The notes below the pieces were generated by a model. The model was not told where the DNA came from, made no database searches, and was given only the letters and a program-made list of their open reading frames with translations. This document shows positions 8,442-16,868 of a DNA stretch of 57,876 nt, piece after piece. Made by a program: the position numbers and the translations under genes. Position 1 is the first letter of the stretch. Every line of letters begins with the position of its first letter. Source of the stretch: Hyphomicrobiales bacterium. Its GTDB lineage: Bacteria > Pseudomonadota > Alphaproteobacteria > Rhizobiales > Beijerinckiaceae. The stretch lies in NCBI GenBank assembly GCA_027484655.1, contig JAIXSM010000016.1:1-57876 (forward strand). The letters are read 5' to 3'.

Positions 8442-9941
8442 GTGGATATCTTTTCAAATCTGGCGCTCGGCTTCGGCGTCGCCTTCACGCTTCAGAACGT
8501 CTTCCTGTGCTTCATCGGGTGCATGATCGGCACGCTGGTGGGCGTGTTGCCGGGGGTCGGCCCGGTCGCCACCATCGCGATGCTGCTGCCGATCACGTTC
8601 GGCCTGGATCCCATCGGCGCGCTCATCATGCTGGCGGGCATCTATTACGGCGCGCAGTACGGCGGCTCGACCACGGCCATCCTCGTCAACATCCCTGGTG
8701 AGGCCACGGCGGTGGTGACCACCCTCGACGGTCACCAGATGGCGAAGCAGGGTCGCGCTGGCACCGCGCTTGGAATCGCCGCAATTGCGTCGTTTTTCGC
8801 CGGGTGCGTCGCGACGATCTTCATCGCCGCCATGGGCGCGCCGCTGACGAAGTTCGCCCAGCTGTTCGGGCCGGCCGAATACTTCTCGCTGATGGTCATG
8901 GGCCTCGTGTTCTCGACGGTGCTCGCGCGCGGCTCGATCCTCAAGGCCATCCTGATGGTGTTCCTGGGTCTGCTGCTGGCCACCGTTGGCACCGACCTGG
9001 AGACCGGCCAGGAGCGCGTCACGCTCGGCATCCAGCAGCTGTCTGACGGGGTCGACTTCGCACCGCTGGCCATGGGCATTTTCGGGTTCGCGGAGATCAT
9101 CCGCAATCTTGAGGAGCCCGAGGCGCGCGACGTGGTGCGCAGCAAGATCGGCAAGCTGCTGCCGAGCTGGGATGACATCAAGCAATCGGCTGCTCCGGTT
9201 CTGCGCGGCACCGCGCTCGGCGGCATTCTCGGTATTCTGCCGGGCAACGGCGCCGTTCTGGGGCCGTTTGCTTCCTACACGGTTGAGAAAAAACTCGCCA
9301 AGGATCCGACCCGGTTCGGCAAGGGGGCCATCGAAGGCGTCGCTGGTCCGGAGGCCGCCAACAACGCGGGCGCCCAGACCGCGTTTATCCCGCTGCTGAC
9401 GCTCGGCATTCCGCCCAACGCCGTGATGGCGCTGATGGTGGGCGCCATGACCATCCACGGGATCATCCCCGGGCCGCAGGTCATGACCAAGAACCCTGAG
9501 TTGTTCTGGGGCATGATCGCGTCCATGTGGATCGGCAACGCGATGCTGGTCATCATCAACCTGCCGCTGGTCGGCATGTGGGTGAAATTGCTGAAGGTTC
9601 CCTATCGCCTGATGTTCCCGGCGATCCTGATCTTCTGCTCGATCGGCATCTACTCGATCAACAACTCGATCCATGACGTGTACTTCACCGCGTTCTTCGC
9701 GCTGGCGGGGTACGCCATGATCAAGCTTGGCTATGAGCCCGCGCCGATGCTGCTCGGTTTCGTGCTGGGCAAGCTCATGGAAGAGAAGCTGCGTCAGGCG
9801 CTTATCCTGTCGCGCGGCAACTTCATGACCTTCGTGGAAAGGCCCATCTCTGGGACGCTGCTGGCCGTTGCCGCAGTTATGCTCGTCATCGCGCTGCTTC
9901 CCGCGATGAGCAAGAAGCGTGAGCAGGCCTTCCAGGAGTAG
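8442..9941 (+). CDS. tctA: TctA-family large permease of a tripartite tricarboxylate transporter
   Basis: Large membrane subunit, 499 aa, with about 12 hydrophobic segments. The start is a GTG at 8442, chosen because GGAGG stands 6 bases upstream and the product begins in the family manner (VDIFSNLALGFGVAFT); the longer upstream frame overlaps tctB. Family glycine/proline motifs are clear: GTLVGVLPGVGPVA and its internal repeat GGILGILPGNGAVLGP, plus YYGAQYGGSTTAIL. It is the only TctA in the window, yet there are five complete receptors, so it may serve several of them. Confidence 0.95.
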   Translation: MDIFSNLALGFGVAFTLQNVFLCFIGCMIGTLVGVLPGVGPVATIAMLLPITFGLDPIGALIMLAGIYYGAQYGGSTTAILVNIPGEATAVVTTLDGHQMAKQGRAGTALGIAAIASFFAGCVATIFIAAMGAPLTKFAQLFGPAEYFSLMVMGLVFSTVLARGSILKAILMVFLGLLLATVGTDLETGQERVTLGIQQLSDGVDFAPLAMGIFGFAEIIRNLEEPEARDVVRSKIGKLLPSWDDIKQSAAPVLRGTALGGILGILPGNGAVLGPFASYTVEKKLAKDPTRFGKGAIEGVAGPEAANNAGAQTAFIPLLTLGIPPNAVMALMVGAMTIHGIIPGPQVMTKNPELFWGMIASMWIGNAMLVIINLPLVGMWVKLLKVPYRLMFPAILIFCSIGIYSINNSIHDVYFTAFFALAGYAMIKLGYEPAPMLLGFVLGKLMEEKLRQALILSRGNFMTFVERPISGTLLAVAAVMLVIALLPAMSKKREQAFQE

Positions 9942-9986
9942 CGAAGGCGCGCAGAGGATAGCGTAGTCTCTTTTTCAAAGTCAGGA

Positions 9987-10020
9987 GGGCGCCGGATCGG
10001 TTCGGCGCCCTTTCTTTTTC
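9987..10020 (+). terminator. Rho-independent terminator between tctA and tctC
   Basis: The stem GGGCGCCG with CGGCGCCC and an 8-base loop is followed by TTTCTTTTT. It lies 45 bp after tctA and 58 bp before tctC, so the receptor probably has its own promoter or is expressed by read-through. Confidence 0.85.
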
Positions 10021-10077
10021 GCCCCGTGCCGCCTAAGTCAGAACAGCTGCGCCTTGAGGCGCCGAGAGGGGAACGAA

Positions 10078-11052
10078 ATGAAGCGATCAGTTATTATTGC
10101 GGCTGCGCTAGCAGCCATGGCCGCGTTGCCCGCCGCCGCCCAGACCTATCCGACGAAGCCCATCACAATGATTGTCCCGTTCGCTGCGGGCGGTCCGACG
10201 GATATCGTCGCGCGCATTGTCGCCGAGCCGATGTCGCGCACGCTTGGCCAGCAGATCGTGATCGAGAACGTGGCTGGCGCTGGCGGCACCACGGGCATTA
10301 CCCGCGGCGCAGGCGCTGCGGCGGACGGCTACACCATCATGATGGGGCATATGGGCACCCATGGCGCCGCGCCCGCGCTCTACCCGAACCTCAAGTACAA
10401 CCCTGCGCGCGACTTCGCGCCGGTGGGCCTGGCGGCTGGCACGCCCATCGTCATCGTCGCGTCGAAGGGTCATCCGGCGAATAACCTGCAAGAGTTCATC
10501 GCGTGGGCCAAGAAGCAGGGCGACAAGTCGAACCACGCCCATGCCGGCGTGGGCTCCGTGTCCCACTCCACTGGCATCCTCCTGAACTCGATCATGGACA
10601 CGAAGCCCACGTTCATCCCGTACACCGGGACGGGCCCGGCCCTGAATGATCTTGTGTCCGGCCAGGTCGATTACATGACCGACCAGATCGTCAACGTTGT
10701 CGGCCAGATCACCGCTGGCTCCATCAAGGCTTTCGCGATCGCTACGCCTCAGCGCTCGCCGGCTCTGCCGAACCTGCCGACCACGCGGGAGGCTGGCCTC
10801 AACAACTACGAAGTGAGCGCCTGGAACGCGATCTTCGCCCCCAAGGCCGTTTCGGACGATGTCGTCAAGCGCTTGAACGACGCGCTCGTGAAGGCGCTGG
10901 ATGATCCCAACGCGCGCAAGCGTCTCGATGATCTTGGCGGCGTGATCCCCGAGGGCGCGGACCGCACGCCGGCGGCTCTCCAGAAGCTGGTTGAAAGCGA
11001 AGTGGCTCGCTGGACGCCGGTTCTGAAGGAAGCGATGGCGAACGCCAAGTAA
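10078..11052 (+). CDS. Bug/TctC-family periplasmic receptor linked to TctBA
   Basis: Periplasmic binding receptor, 324 aa. The start at 10078 has GAGAGGGGAA just upstream and a classical signal peptide (KRSVIIAAALAAMAALPAAAQ). The mature protein begins with the Bug signature YPTKPITMIVPFAAGG and keeps the ENVAGAGGTTG loop. It follows tctB-tctA on the same strand across a terminator, so it is the natural receptor of this transporter. The flanking hydrolase and dioxygenase genes make an aromatic acid or ring-cleavage acid a plausible ligand, by context only. Confidence 0.92.
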   Translation: MKRSVIIAAALAAMAALPAAAQTYPTKPITMIVPFAAGGPTDIVARIVAEPMSRTLGQQIVIENVAGAGGTTGITRGAGAAADGYTIMMGHMGTHGAAPALYPNLKYNPARDFAPVGLAAGTPIVIVASKGHPANNLQEFIAWAKKQGDKSNHAHAGVGSVSHSTGILLNSIMDTKPTFIPYTGTGPALNDLVSGQVDYMTDQIVNVVGQITAGSIKAFAIATPQRSPALPNLPTTREAGLNNYEVSAWNAIFAPKAVSDDVVKRLNDALVKALDDPNARKRLDDLGGVIPEGADRTPAALQKLVESEVARWTPVLKEAMANAK

Positions 11053-11073
11053 TCTTGCGTCAATGAGAGAGCG

Positions 11074-11102
11074 CGGCGGGCCTCCGGCCCGCCGTTTTTT
11101 GT
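11074..11102 (+). terminator. Rho-independent terminator after tctC
   Basis: The 9-bp stem CGGCGGGCC and GGCCCGCCG with a 3-base loop is followed by TTTTTTGTT. It lies 21 bp after the tctC stop codon. Confidence 0.92.
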
Positions 11103-11148
11103 TGGCGCGTAATGCCAGGCGGCCTTAAATCAGCGACGGGAGGACATC

Positions 11149-12039
11149 ATGATCGTCGAGAACCACCGCCACCTGACCGAAGTCGCGCTTGCGGAGATGG
11201 AAAAGACCCCTGACCCGCGGCTGCGGGAAATCATGGTCGCGCTTGTCTCCCATCTCCACCAGTTCGTGCGCGACGTGAGGCTCACGGAGGCGGAGTTTCA
11301 GACGGCCCTGGCGCTCATCAACCGGATGGGCCAGCTCTCGAACGACACGCACAACGAAACCGCGGTCATGGCGGGCTCGCTGGGCGTATCGTCGCTCGTG
11401 TGCCTGCTTAACAATGGCGCCATGGGAGAGACGGAGACCACGGCGAACCTGCTGGGGCCGTTCTGGCGCATGCATGTTCCGCGCGTGGAGAATGGCGGCA
11501 CGTTGCTCCGCTCGCCGACGCCCGGTCCTGCGCTGTTCGTGCGCGGCCGCGTGGTGGACGCTGATGGCGCGCCGGTTGCGGACGCAGACGCGGACGTATG
11601 GCATTCCTCGCCTGTGGGCCTCTATGAGCAGCAGGATCCTGAACAGGCCGAGATGAACCTGCGCGGCATGTTCCGCACGGACGCCGATGGGCGGTTCTGG
11701 TTTCGCACGGTCAAGCCGGCCGGGTATCCGCTGCCGGACGCCGGCGTCGTCGGCGATCTTCTGCGCGCGCAGGGCCGCCAGCATTTTCGCCCCGCGCACC
11801 TGCACGTCATGGTGGTCAAGCCGGGGTTCAAGACCCTGATCTCGCAGGTTTACGTGAATGACGACCCGCTGCTCCACCACGATCCGCAGTTCGGCGTCAC
11901 GCGGGCGTTGGTCGGCGACTATGTGCGCCATGATGAAGCCTGCCCGGAACCGGGCATTGAGGCCCCCTGGCACACCCTTGATTTCACGTTCCAGGTTGAG
12001 GCTGGAGAAAGCCGCCTGCCGCGCCCGCCGATCAAGTGA
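11149..12039 (+). CDS. Intradiol ring-cleavage dioxygenase (catechol/hydroxyquinol 1,2-dioxygenase type)
   Basis: Non-haem Fe(III) dioxygenase that splits dihydroxylated aromatic rings between the hydroxyls, 296 aa. The N-terminal helical region carries TETTANLLGPFWR, typical of the catechol/hydroxyquinol 1,2-dioxygenase branch. The expected iron ligands are all visible: Tyr in GLYEQQ (about 159), Tyr in AGYPLP (about 193) and two His in RPAHLHVM (about 217 and 219). The sequence GACGGGAGGAC lies upstream of the ATG. Together with the dienelactone hydrolase at 7084 it supplies two steps of an ortho-cleavage route; no maleylacetate reductase or muconate cycloisomerase is in the window. Substrate choice between catechol and hydroxyquinol is not settled. 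Confidence 0.93.
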   Translation: MIVENHRHLTEVALAEMEKTPDPRLREIMVALVSHLHQFVRDVRLTEAEFQTALALINRMGQLSNDTHNETAVMAGSLGVSSLVCLLNNGAMGETETTANLLGPFWRMHVPRVENGGTLLRSPTPGPALFVRGRVVDADGAPVADADADVWHSSPVGLYEQQDPEQAEMNLRGMFRTDADGRFWFRTVKPAGYPLPDAGVVGDLLRAQGRQHFRPAHLHVMVVKPGFKTLISQVYVNDDPLLHHDPQFGVTRALVGDYVRHDEACPEPGIEAPWHTLDFTFQVEAGESRLPRPPIK

Positions 12040-12119
12040 GATTGCGCGGGCGTTCGACCGGTCCATTGCCGCCCGCCGCGGGATAGGCTACAACACGCGG
12101 GTTCGTCTCAGGCGGACCT

Positions 12120-12196
12120 GCACCCGTAGCTCAGCTGGATAGAGCGTTGCCCTCCGAAGGCAAAGGTCACACGTTCGAATCGTGTCGGGTGCGCCA
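12120..12196 (+). tRNA. tRNA-Arg(CCG)
   Basis: A complete 77-base cloverleaf: acceptor GCACCCG pairs with CGGGTGC, anticodon stem TTGCC/GGCAA encloses the loop CTCCGAA giving anticodon CCG, and the T-arm has GTTCGAATC. CCA is encoded. It is a classic island integration target, and an integrase fragment begins 75 bp downstream. Confidence 0.97.
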
Positions 12197-12271
12197 GTCT
12201 TTTCAGTGGGTTAGGCCCTGCGAACAACACCCTGATCGACCTATTGTCGCAATATGGTCACAGGGAGTTCA

Positions 12272-12697
12272 GTGCCTACAATCCGCAAACGGGGCGCTCG
12301 CTGGCAGGTTCAAGTCCATCGGCAAGGCTGCGCACATCTGTCTCAATCGTTCCTGACCAAGTCTGACGCTGAGGCGTGGGGACGACAAAAAGAGGTCGAA
12401 CTGGATCGGGGCGAGGTGATCGTTTCAGACCAAAGCCTCAAGAAACATACGCTCGGCGCCCTCCTGACCCGCTACTTGAAGGAGGTGACGCCTACCAAGC
12501 GGGGGCGCCTTCCAGAGAGCGCACGGATCAGGGCTATGTTGCGGCCTTCCATTGTTGGCGCGAACCTCAGCCCCTTGAGGCCGTCTGTGTTGGCAGCTTA
12601 CAGCGACGAGCGCCTCAGGAGTGTGTCGCCTCCCACCGTCAGGAGGGAAATGGGCCTTCTTCAAAGCTGCTTTGAAGTTGCGCGGCGGGAATGGGGC
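12272..12697 (+). pseudogene. Tyrosine recombinase (phage-type integrase), N-terminal part only
   Basis: The frame starts at a GTG (12272) with GGGAG upstream and reads MPTIRKRGARWQVQVHRQG, the usual beginning of tRNA-targeting tyrosine integrases, then the SAM-like core-binding domain up to CFEVARREWGV. Homology stops at about 12697 where IS3-family sequence begins in the opposite orientation. The whole catalytic domain (Arg-His-Arg-Tyr) is missing, so it cannot recombine DNA. Its position just behind tRNA-Arg indicates that the following few kilobases arrived as an island now fixed in place. Confidence 0.85.
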
Positions 12698-12992
12698 GTC
12701 CTTCGCGCAGCTTTGCCCACACTCTCCGCTTCGGCGACTTGTTGCGCAATGGCAGGCCGATCTCCCGATATAATCGCCATACCCGTTTGGAGTTGACCCG
12801 CCTTCCCTCACGTCGAAGAAGCACATGAATCCGCCTATAGCCGTATCGCACACGCGCCTCGGCAATCTCGCGAATGCGTTTGAGGAGCGCGGCCTGCCCA
12901 GTTCGCTTGGAACGGTAGTGTGAAGTCGACCGATCGACCGAAAGAACCTGGCAAGCCCTGCGAATGCTGACCTGCCAGACCTTGCGCACCAC
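12698..12992 (-). pseudogene. IS3-family transposase OrfB, N-terminal fragment
   Basis: From a GTG at 12992 the frame reads RKVWQVSIRRACQVL, then YRSKRTGQ, RYGYRRIHVLLRREG and SKRVWRLYREIGLPL, which is the HTH_21 region preceding the DDE domain of IS3-type OrfB. It ends in KRRVWAKLREGR at the junction with the integrase remnant. The catalytic DDE core is absent, so the protein is inactive. Confidence 0.85.
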
Positions 12993-12995
12993 ATC

Positions 12996-13391
12996 GACTA
13001 TCTGCCGCTTCCGTGCAGGCCCTGGATTCTTTGGCGGATGACATCCTGCAGCATTTCTTTGTCGAGGGCGAGGTCCGCAACTATTTTCTTCAGCCGCTGG
13101 TTCTCATCCTCCAGCTACTTCAGCCGCTTCACCTCGGATGGCGTTAGAGCATTTTCCGTCCAAGTGGATGCCGGTTGGACGTAAGAAAATGCGTAAAAAC
13201 AATAAGCTAGAGCGGACGTCCTGATGCAATCAGGTCGGTTTCCGCTCTAGCCCGCCGTACTTCTTGCGCCTATTATAGTACGTCGCCTCGTTGATCCCTG
13301 CCCTCCGACAGACCTCCGCTACCGATACCCCTTCATCGCCCTGCTTCAGAATGAAGGCGATCTGCTGCTCGCTGTACCTAAACTTCTTCAC
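12996..13391 (-). pseudogene. IS3-family OrfA, split by a MITE and an amber codon
   Basis: From GTG 13391 the frame encodes KKFRYSEQQIAFILKQGDEG and NEATYYNRRKKYGG, a helix-turn-helix OrfA. A 103-bp MITE sits after GGL. Removing exactly 103 bp gives back GGLTPSEVKRLK in frame, followed by TAG at 13115-13117 where the family has a glutamine codon (CAG to TAG), then LEDENQRLKKIVADLALDKE. Two independent lesions make this a pseudogene. Confidence 0.88.
13145..13249. repeat. MITE-like repeat, copy B, inside IS3 orfA
   Basis: The element occupies 13147-13247 between two TA dinucleotides. Its ends are GAGC and GCTC, with partial inverted repeats (CCGTCC near one end, CCGACC near the other). The surrounding orfA frame is exactly restored if element plus one TA (103 bp) is removed, which shows insertion with TA target duplication. 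It is in the opposite orientation to copies A and C. Confidence 0.9.
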
Positions 13392-13491
13392 CGAACCACG
13401 CCGCCCCGCCAGGACGGTTTACACTAGAATTTTCCAGCTATCGGTGGTCCAAAAAACTGGGGGCAGGTCAGAATGACAAGCAAATGGCAGG

Positions 13492-14325
13492 TCACTTGGA
13501 TGCGCGCTGACTTTCAATCATTCGTATCAGCCTTAGAAATCGGTAAATTGAATAGTTCATTGATGCGAGGAACCCAAGGGTTCCCCTTACAAAATAGCGC
13601 CGGAGGATGTATATTTTAAAAAAAGCAACTGGAAACTCAAAGAAAATCCTCCAGATGGGCAACTTCCGGCCACTCAGTTCAGCGTCCCTCGCTTGTAGCA
13701 CGCTATAGCGAGCAAGCTTTTCCAGCTGCGCTGAAAATGATCTTATACTCCTATGCAAAATGATACCATCCAAACGGCCTGCTTTGGCAGACTTTGGGAA
13801 ATCAACTCGGTCGTGCACAAGCGAGGATGAGTACCGATAATAATCTCTTCTATACAGTCTTATTGGCGACACTGAATAGGAAAGGCGCGGCGGCGCTTCT
13901 TCGCCCGGGAGAATCTCCACGATTTTGATCTTGAACGCACCCACAGCGGGGCTGCCGTCAAGAACAGCGCTATGAATTGAGGCGCGCAGTTCTTGTGTCA
14001 ATTCCTCATCAGCGTCGATATTCAGCACCCATGTGTATTGGCACAAATCTTCAGCAAACCGCTTTTGGGGACCAAATCCTGGGAACGGTGAATTAATGAC
14101 CACGCGAGCCCCGTGCTCCATGGCGATCTCACACGTTCGGTCTGTGGAGCCTGAATCGACGACTATTATCTCGTCGACTAAACCGCGCAACGATGCCAGC
14201 GCCTTCGGGATACGATCTTCTTCATTGTAAGTTATAATGAATGCAGAGATACAATTCCGCTTATCCGATTTTTTTTCGAGCGGGGAGTGTCCCGCGTTCG
14301 GGTGAGGGTTGATCTCGACACGCAT
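13492..14325 (-). CDS. Family 2 glycosyltransferase (KdtX/WaaE-like)
   Basis: GT-A fold glycosyltransferase, 277 aa from ATG 14325; an in-frame TTG at 14370 would add 15 residues but has no better ribosome site. The N-terminal nucleotide-sugar region shows SAFIITYNEEDRI, EIIVVDSGSTDRT and the metal-binding NIDADEEL. The C-terminal part is basic and hydrophobic (FFEFPVAFFKIYILRRYFV), as in KdtX/WaaE-like enzymes that add sugars to lipopolysaccharide core at the inner membrane. Composition is markedly AT-rich against the chromosome. It sits alone between an IS3 remnant and a MITE in the tRNA-Arg island, so it is probably cargo altering surface polysaccharide. Confidence 0.85.
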   Translation of the reverse strand: MRVEINPHPNAGHSPLEKKSDKRNCISAFIITYNEEDRIPKALASLRGLVDEIIVVDSGSTDRTCEIAMEHGARVVINSPFPGFGPQKRFAEDLCQYTWVLNIDADEELTQELRASIHSAVLDGSPAVGAFKIKIVEILPGEEAPPRLSYSVSPIRLYRRDYYRYSSSLVHDRVDFPKSAKAGRLDGIILHRSIRSFSAQLEKLARYSVLQARDAELSGRKLPIWRIFFEFPVAFFKIYILRRYFVRGTLGFLASMNYSIYRFLRLIRMIESQRASK

Positions 14326-14458
14326 GTTAATCTCAAAAGGACCCGGGCCAAGTTGGAGTTCTTCCCACAAGCTGGGCCATAAATCAATATCTACCGGTCT
14401 TTTTCATTGGGGCATAATGTGGTCCCATCGCGGCAACACTCTATGACGTAGCCTGATT

Positions 14459-14565
14459 TAGAGCGGAAACCGACCTGATTGCATCAGGTCGTACGCTCCA
14501 GCTTCTTGTTTTTTTCCGCATTTTCTTGCGTATAACCGGCATCCACTTGGACGGAAACTGCTCCA
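14459..14565. repeat. MITE-like repeat, copy C
   Basis: Same ~103-bp element in the orientation of copy A. The left flank TA is intact (14459-14460); the right TA has become CA (14564-14565). The internal palindrome GACCTGATTGCATCAGGTC is perfect. Confidence 0.85.
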
Positions 14566-14649
14566 GCTGTGACCTTTCCATAGGTTGTCCATCCAATCCG
14601 TCCGAGGGATGCTGAGGTTGCGAAGCTTCAGGTCCGCAGGAAAGATCGG

Positions 14650-14748
14650 ATGAACATCCATAAGAATGCCCGTTTGACGCCGCTGGGTCGAGAGCGGATC
14701 GTCAGGTCGGTTCCGAGCGGGCAGACGCCGGAGGCCGCTGCGCAACCG
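14650..14748 (+). pseudogene. IS481-family transposase, N-terminal fragment
   Basis: The reading frame starts MNIHKNARLTPLGRERIV, the hallmark beginning of IS481-family transposases, continues to GQTPEAAAQ and then loses similarity after about 33 codons. The DDE domain is gone. It abuts the broken end of the Ca-binding protein on the other strand, so this insertion or a later deletion removed that gene's C-terminus. Confidence 0.75.
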
Positions 14749-14754
14749 CTCGCA

Positions 14755-16120
14755 GGTGGCGTTCTCGCGATCCGCGAAACGGTGCCCGGTGATCGCGCCT
14801 GTGTCAAACACGCCGTCGTTGAAGAACGCCGCCAGAAACCCGAGCTTGCGCGCGTCCACCAGCCCGCCGCGTGAATCCGGCGCCACCTTGTCGACGCCTG
14901 CCCATGCGAAGAGCAGCGCATCAAACCCGGAGACGAGTTTCACCACATCCGCCGTGTCCGTGGCGGCGACATAGGACTAGCTGAGCGACAGCAATGCGGC
15001 GTTCATCGTCGCCGCTGCCGCCAGATCTTTCAATCGCCCATAACCGTTGAGGCCCGGCAGTTTTTCCGCCTCCGCCGACACCTTGAAGCCCGCTGGCGGC
15101 TTCCACTTCGTGAGCGTGTGGTTGACCGCGAAGCTGATCGCCGCGCTGGCGCCGGTCGCGCCGTTCGTGCGCGTGAACGTGCCCGTGAAATCGACACTGT
15201 TGCCCGCGTTGTCCGCGCCGGATGCTGTTTTGGCGAGCGAGATTTCGCGCACGCGGGCCTGCGCCAGCGTCAGCAATTCGCCCGTGTTGGTCTTGCCGTC
15301 GCCATTGGCGTCGCGCCACACGCGGAGTTTCGAAAATACCGCGTCCGACGCGTTGATCACGCCATCGTTACTGAGATCGTAGCGCGCGAGCGCCGCAAAC
15401 CCGTCCTCGGTCGCCGAGCCGAACAGCTCTGAGCCGTTGTCGATCCTGCCGTTGTTATTCTTGTCGAGCGTCAACAGGCCATCCTGCGCGCTCACCCAGC
15501 CGGTCTTTTCCGCAAATCCATCGCCGCCGAAATCAAAATTCACCTTCGAGCCATTGAGCGATGTGAGTTTGACGCCGTCGCCGTTGAGATCCAACACCAG
15601 CGGATCAAACCGCCGCGCGTGCGAGGGGGGCCACAGCAGCGGCAAGACCGCCGAAAGCGGCAATTTGGGAATGATAAACTTGTGTCCCGGCGACCAATAC
15701 CGAGGAACACCATTCGGGTGAGTGTCCAAGGTAGGCTCGCTCAAGCCTGCATCGCGCAATGCGGTATCAACCGTCGCGTTGCTATTGTTGCCGAGAAGCT
15801 CATATCGGTACTTCATATCAAAGCTGGTAATGCTTTGCTTGATCCGTTCCCAATCGGCGCTCAAATCTGCGCCAGTTCTGATCGTCTCACGAGGATCCGT
15901 TTTGCGGTTCAAATGCTCTACGAAGTCGTCATCAAACTCCTCCCCATGTCGTGCGGAGCCTACCCGGGTTCAGGGAGTTTTGGTGTTCCGGCCCACCGCG
16001 CGCAATCCACTCCGTCCCATTTCGATCTATATAAATGATATACTTATGATAGAAAGGGATAGAGTTGTTCTGCAATATCCGCTGATAGCGAGTTTCGATT
16101 TTCTGCAACATAATCAGCAC
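14755..16120 (-). pseudogene. Secreted Ca-binding (EF-hand-like / RTX-associated) protein, broken
   Basis: The frame begins near 16120 (MLIMLQKIETRY), shifts at about 15941 where one extra G in GGAGG breaks it (WGEFDDDFVEHL resumes in the next frame), runs to an amber codon at 14977-14979, then continues in the same frame (VVKLVSGFDALLFAWAGVDK) until an IS481 fragment replaces it. Acidic calcium-loop motifs are clear: LDLNGDGVKL, LDKNNNGRIDNGSELFG and WRDANGDGKTNTGEL. Such modules occur in large type I secreted RTX proteins. The coding sequence carries a frameshift, a nonsense codon and a truncation, so no intact product is expected. A small TM protein lies 35 bp upstream in the same direction. 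Confidence 0.75.
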
Positions 16121-16155
16121 CCCGAAATCCTTAATGTTAAAGGGCTTAACTTTTG

Positions 16156-16626
16156 CTAAAGTCCAGATCCTGCAAATACCGCCTTGAACTCATCGAGATA
16201 ATCGTTCTTGAATCTAAATATCAACCTGTACGTGAAGGTCACAAACAACCCTCTTGCCGGGAGGCCGACCCGCGATACAATGCTTCTATTGAAGTAGCTA
16301 GGTGGACTTATTACCCTATAATCTCGCATGTTTTCTGAGCTCTCATCGACACCGAGATCATTCTCGATAAGAACGCTAACGACCTCATCGTAAGGCATTC
16401 CCACATGAAAATACTCGCTCAAGATTCGGGTCACATACGCATCGCTTTCCTCCTGACTCGGGCGCGTCCGCATGTATATGAGGCTACGATTATATTTAAG
16501 AACTCTACTTTTTAGAGTCACCCTACCATCGCCTCGACTGAACAACCCCCAGCTCCATGCGGCTAGCGACCCGGCGGCGGCCAGCGCAATTGTTCCCGCA
16601 GCAATAAGCATGCGCCGCCTGTTCAT
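16156..16626 (-). CDS. Hypothetical membrane-anchored or secreted protein
   Basis: A 156-aa protein from ATG 16626 (GGCGGGG upstream); an ATG at 16659 would add 11 residues. It has a basic start MNRRRMLIAAG and a single hydrophobic segment (TIALAAAGSLAAWSWGLF), then a soluble domain of mixed alpha/beta character with conserved-looking FHVGMPYDEVVSVL. No family recognised. It is transcribed with and just upstream of the broken Ca-binding gene, so it may have been a partner, for example for secretion or protection; that is speculation from position only. Confidence 0.6.
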   Translation of the reverse strand: MNRRRMLIAAGTIALAAAGSLAAWSWGLFSRGDGRVTLKSRVLKYNRSLIYMRTRPSQEESDAYVTRILSEYFHVGMPYDEVVSVLIENDLGVDESSENMRDYRVISPPSYFNRSIVSRVGLPARGLFVTFTYRLIFRFKNDYLDEFKAVFAGSGL

Positions 16627-16749
16627 GGCCCCGCCGATCATCCTGGGGATTTCGGCCATCCAAAGTCCTCCGATTAAAACAAAAATCGCCGCTTACGCGC
16701 CAAGCAAGGTACTTAATATATCTTGACGATACTTGACCTTGACCGACAG

Positions 16750-16868
16750 TCAAGCAGCGAGCGACAGGTTTGTCACAGCCATGAGTGGGCCGGCCGCCGC
16801 AAGATCCTTCAATCGCCCATAACCGGTGAGGCCCGGCAGTTTTTCCGCCTCCGCCGACGCCTTGATGG
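16750..16868 (-). pseudogene. Orphan C-terminal fragment paralogous to the Ca-binding protein
   Basis: On the minus strand this stretch encodes SAEAEKLPGLTGYGRLKDLA and ends in a TGA at 16750-16752. It is nearly identical to the segment at about 15029-15080 of the broken Ca-binding gene (KLPGLNGYGRLKDLAAA). No start codon or upstream body is present. It looks like the residue of a second gene copy or of a recombination between tandem copies. Confidence 0.7.

Larger units (their letters stand above)
12698..13470 (-). mobile_element. IS3-family insertion sequence remnant
   Basis: One complete end is present: the terminal sequence GGGGGCAGGTCA at 13459-13470, reading TGACCTGCCCCC into the element. 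Remains of orfA and orfB follow on the minus strand. The element stops abruptly inside orfB at about 12698, where it abuts the integrase fragment, so one deletion probably removed both the rest of orfB and the integrase catalytic domain. orfA holds a nonsense codon and a MITE insertion. Confidence 0.85.

Noticed and set aside
8454-9674. 406-codon minus-strand frame over tctA
   Set aside because: Shadow of the TctA gene, rich in Arg, Asp, His and Gln without any family signal.
12197-12271. Attachment site copy matching the tRNA-Arg 3' end
   Set aside because: I looked for a second copy of the tRNA tail before 17.1 kb and saw none convincing, so the right border of the island is not annotated.
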